64,000 nt of DNA, from positions 13,365,974 through 13,429,973 of the forward strand of contig JAOANR010000006.1 of assembly GCA_030278955.1 (NCBI GenBank), given 5' to 3'. Shown in pieces: positions 61,237 through 64,000 of this stretch. The notes under the pieces were generated by a model. That model made no database searches and was not told the origin of the DNA. It saw only the letters and a list, made by a program, of their open reading frames with translations. The translations under genes and the position numbers were made by a program. Origin of the DNA: Hygrophila difformis (Eukaryota > Streptophyta > Magnoliopsida > Lamiales > Acanthaceae). Position 1 is the first letter of the stretch. Every line of letters starts with the position of its first letter.

Positions 61237-61586
61237 TAGGGGAGTTTGGACACGAACCCGAAAAAACGAACCCGACCGACACGAAAAAGTTCAGGTTTGA
61301 GTTTAGTCATTTTGGGTTTTTTCCAAATCAGGTCGACCCGAAACCCGACCTGAAATATTATTCCACCTGCTCAACCTGACACGAACACGACCCGAAACCT
61401 TAAATTTTATAAATTTTGCCTATAACCCGAAAAAACGAACCCGAACTACACGAAAATTTTCAGGTTTGGGTTTAGTCATTTTGGGTTTTTTCCCAAATCA
61501 GGTCGACCCGAAACCCGACCTGAAATATTATGCAACCTGATTAACCCGACACGAACACGACCCGAAACCTGAAATTGACACCCCTA
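61237..61586. mobile_element. hAT-type element built of ACCCGA repeats
   Basis: 350 bp with ends TAGGGGAGTTTGGACACGA and (reverse complement of the right end) TAGGGGTGTCAATTTCAGG. A perfect 8-bp target duplication flanks it (GCTACATC at 61229-61236 and 61587-61594). The interior holds an imperfect direct duplication: both halves contain CCCGAAAAAACGAACCCGA, CAGGTCGACCCGAAACCC and GACACGAACACGACCCGAAA, about 175 bp apart. Non-coding. Confidence 0.88.
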
Positions 61587-61924
61587 GCTACATCCCACAA
61601 AATTCAAATTTCATGTTATATCTATAGTATATATTTAAATGATTTTAATTTATATTTAATTTTCACTTAAAGTAAACATTTATTTAATTATTTTCATTAC
61701 ATATAAACAAGGCCGCAAAAGGCATTTCTTGCATGGTTCATCGTCTAGCAAGACGACAAAAAATAATTCGTTTCGTGGTTCCTCCTCTCATGAAATTAAC
61801 GAAAAAATTTATCGGTTCATTGTGTACCGACGTCGTTGTTGCGTGATAGCAAATTTCTTCTGTAAAAATTTGATCTATTTTTCATTTTTGGATGTCATTA
61901 AATGAACATGATTCAAAAGTAAAT

Positions 61925-62095
61925 GGATTATGGGATATCGACTTATTCTAGTAATTAAGTTCCCCAACTCCCCACCCAGTCCTCTATCCCACTCCTTTAT
62001 TTTCTTTGTAATTTGTATGATATAGAATTTCACCACCACTTTACTAACATTGTATAGGCTGTACAGCAAAAATAAATAAATAAATAAATAAAAGA
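61925..62095 (+). mobile_element. SINE family A copy
   Basis: Contains CAGTCCTCTATCCCACTCCT, TTTGTAATTTGTATGATAT and ATTGTATAGGCTGTACAGC, then a tail of AAAT repeats (about 62069-62095). The tRNA-like head is degraded. Confidence 0.65.
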
Positions 62096-62357
62096 AAATA
62101 AAATGTATTTGATATTGGGCCTTCGGGAGAGTTCAGTCATTTGGGCCTTATATTAAATTGGGCCCGTTGAACCCAACGCCAATCCCTAATTCCATTCAAG
62201 TGACCCATAATTAAATAAGAGCATAGTACATTCGATTTCTAACATAGAAAATCTCAGACACTTTGGCACATTATTACACCTTTTCAAACCATTTTATTCT
62301 CACCCCACACAGACAGTGCAGACACACACACGACACAATCCATTCCCAGTTGTAATG

Positions 62358-62984
62358 CTACTCAACAACCTCAACAGGAACATAGCCCGTCTCAATTGAA
62401 ACCTTAACAGCATCCACAACAAGTTGAGTCTTCCTACTAATAACCCCCCATTTCTTGTCACAGTACTCTCCACCTCCGCGTTCCATCCTCTGAACCAAAC
62501 GCGCGAATTCCTTCACCATCAAAGCTTCCTGAGGCAAATCCGTCGTCACAACGTGCTCCGCCGGCGCTGGCCCGGCCCCGAGCTGGCGCTCGGCGAACAT
62601 AGTATTTTTGTGCACGTAAAACCGCCCGACATTCTCCTGAAACGGTATAACAAAGTCGTGCAGGCGCACACATCCATTGGATCCCACCACATTGATTTCC
62701 ATTACAGCATGGGTGAGGAACGAGCAGTAGAAAGTTGCGATTGTGGCGTATTCTGGGTACTGGAGGGAGGCGCCGCAGGCCATGATCACGCCGGCGTCGT
62801 TGAACTCAGCGTTCCTCAGGGCCGTGGCGGTGGTCGGGAGGCGGTAATTGGATGCCCATAGGATTGCACGGATGCAGTACCAACCGGTGTCGCCTAATGC
62901 GCCTAAGGCGTCGAGGTCGGGCTTCATTCGGATGTCGTTTTCCAGGAAGCCCGGGCCGTTGTTGTATGCGAAAACGCTGTGTAC
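62358..62984 (-). CDS. Gfo/Idh/MocA-family oxidoreductase (At4g09670-like), last exon only
   Basis: The C-terminal 208 residues of a plant NAD(P)-dependent oxidoreductase of unknown substrate. The exon follows an acceptor (CTGCAG on the minus strand, 62990-62985) and ends at TAG 62360-62358. It holds the family segment FLENDIRMKPDLDALGALGD, then TGWYCIRAILWASNY, GVIMACGASLQYPE, DFVIPFQENVGRF, QEALMVKEFARLVQRM and SRKTQLVVDAVKVSIETGY. The N-terminal Rossmann exon with its GxGxxG loop is not seen in 62985-64000, so it must lie beyond the right edge. GC content is much higher than the surroundings. No lesion was seen in this exon. Confidence 0.88.
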   Translation of the reverse strand, partial: VHSVFAYNNGPGFLENDIRMKPDLDALGALGDTGWYCIRAILWASNYRLPTTATALRNAEFNDAGVIMACGASLQYPEYATIATFYCSFLTHAVMEINVVGSNGCVRLHDFVIPFQENVGRFYVHKNTMFAERQLGAGPAPAEHVVTTDLPQEALMVKEFARLVQRMERGGGEYCDKKWGVISRKTQLVVDAVKVSIETGYVPVEVVE

Positions 62985-63604
62985 CTGCAGTGGTGGATGT
63001 GTAGAATAATAAAGACACATCACGCAAGTATATTGTTTTTGTTACATTTTAGGATCGGAGGTGGGATTAATGTATAAATGGAGCTCAGGCTAGTAAGGAA
63101 TTGCTCTCAAATTCAACTGGAATTATACTTTTTGAGGTTATATACTATGTTTGAACTAACTTTGAACCAACTACTATGTATGTGTGCTTTCTTCGATCTT
63201 TACTTTCATTAATAAGCTTAAGCTCATGCTGATTTAAGTTTGAGTTCCACTTCATGGATAAATACGTTTGTTTAAGACATACTAGTATACTATAATAGAA
63301 AATAAAATGTTAAGAAGACATAATAATTTATGTTTGATAAAAAAGAAAATCCAAACGAAAAAGAATTCTGGAAGCAAAACCAATAAATAGAGAACGGAAA
63401 AAATTATTTTTTTTAGTCCTTTTTTCTTTTCAAAATGTCCAAATCAGTCCGTTACTAATTTTTTGCCCCATATAGTCCTCTACGTTTGCTAATTTTTTTC
63501 AATTCGGCACTAATTACGTAATTAGCATGAGGTTGCTGATATGACCGAAGTATATCATATTTTACATATACCGTGGCAAAGCTGGAGTCCCCACACATAA
63601 CACA

Positions 63605-63666
63605 CTATTTTAATAAATGTTTGAAGGCTGTCATTCTATTTTAATAAATGTTTGAAGGCTGTCATT
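63605..63666. repeat. Perfect 2 x 31 bp tandem duplication
   Basis: Two identical adjacent copies, each starting CTATTTTAATAAATG and ending GGCTGTCATT. Likely a recent replication-slippage event, usable as a length polymorphism. Confidence 0.9.
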
Positions 63667-63731
63667 ACACATCACTGCTCTAAAAAATGACTCTAGCGGG
63701 TCAATTGAACCATTTTTCACTGGGATGATGT

Positions 63732-64000
63732 ACATAGTTTCTACTTGATTCGCATTGAGCCATTCCTCATTGAGGTTACCCAACCCATAAAGAAACACCA
63801 ACCATTCATTTGCACGCATTATATATCACAATTGGTCTTCCTTATCTTAAGAAATATCAAAAACCACTGAGACCGAAAAGAAAATGCACTGTGGTAGCTG
63901 TTGACCAGAACTCTTATGTTATTGTTGTGAATGGTTGTTGTTTCTTTGTGGTTGGATAACCCCAATGAGGGCTCAATGCGAACCATGTAGAAACTATGTC
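63732..64000. repeat. Inverted repeat at the right edge
   Basis: The left arm 63732-63808 (ACATAGTTTCTACTTGATTC ... AACCATTCA) is matched by the reverse complement of 63928-64000 (ACATAGTTTCTACATGGTTC ... AACCATTCA) with scattered changes. The spacer is about 119 bp. It may be one end of a fold-back element running past the window. Confidence 0.7.

Larger units (their letters stand above)
62985..64000. other. Presumed intron/flank of the oxidoreductase gene, with duplications
   Basis: AT-rich. It holds a perfect 31-bp tandem duplication (63605-63635 and 63636-63666, core TTAATAAATGTTTGAAGGC) and an inverted repeat of about 75 bp (63732-63808 against 63928-64000). The inverted arms look coding-like but match no family I know. 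Confidence 0.5.

Overview
This is nuclear DNA from a flowering plant, most likely a eudicot. It is AT-rich, its genes carry GT-AG introns, and its proteins are plant-specific: a laccase, an AHK3-type cytokinin receptor, an MRL7-like chloroplast protein and a CYP78A cytochrome P450. The spaces between genes are packed with plant transposable elements. I cannot name the species from the sequence.

Intact genes, left to right. A complete six-exon laccase gene (1659-4039, +). A complete ten-exon AHK3-like cytokinin receptor histidine kinase gene (35842-40291, +), with one GC-AG intron. A complete five-exon MRL7-like/SVR4-like plastid protein gene (43939-46123, +). A complete two-exon CYP78A gene (51534-53259, -). 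The last exon of a Gfo/Idh/MocA-type oxidoreductase gene (62358-62984, -), whose 5' part lies off the right edge. The genes are independent single units. Laccase acts in the apoplast, the receptor in ER/plasma membrane cytokinin sensing, the MRL7-like protein in plastid transcription, and the P450 in organ growth.

Broken genes. A decayed EamA/DMT-type transporter (12.87-14.48 kb). A decayed PFA-type dual-specificity phosphatase (48.84-49.31 kb). An armadillo-repeat fragment (50.47-50.88 kb). Helitron helicase remnants (28.0-31.0 kb). A minus-strand Copia fragment (9.56-10.27 kb).

Repeats fill most of the rest. About 3.5 kb of degenerate tandem repeats with higher-order structure (5.95-9.45 kb). 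A miniature LTR element (TRIM, 18.63-19.45 kb) split by a GATC-rich TIR element with a perfect 10-bp target duplication. A young but dead 5.69-kb Copia element with 357-bp LTRs (20.03-25.72 kb). A CACTA element (29.75-30.86 kb) inside the Helitron helicase remnant. Eight Stowaway-type MITEs. Three hAT-type non-autonomous elements, each with an exact 8-bp target duplication. One hAT element sits in a Stowaway copy and itself contains a SINE. Two tRNA-derived SINE families are present. A minus-strand Helitron end lies at 53.95 kb.

I found no wholly new biological system. The most unusual items are the nested insertions, the non-autonomous transposons whose interiors are arrays of one short palindromic motif, the higher-order tandem array, and a 29-bp match to the conserved core of 16S rRNA just upstream of a chloroplast-protein gene.
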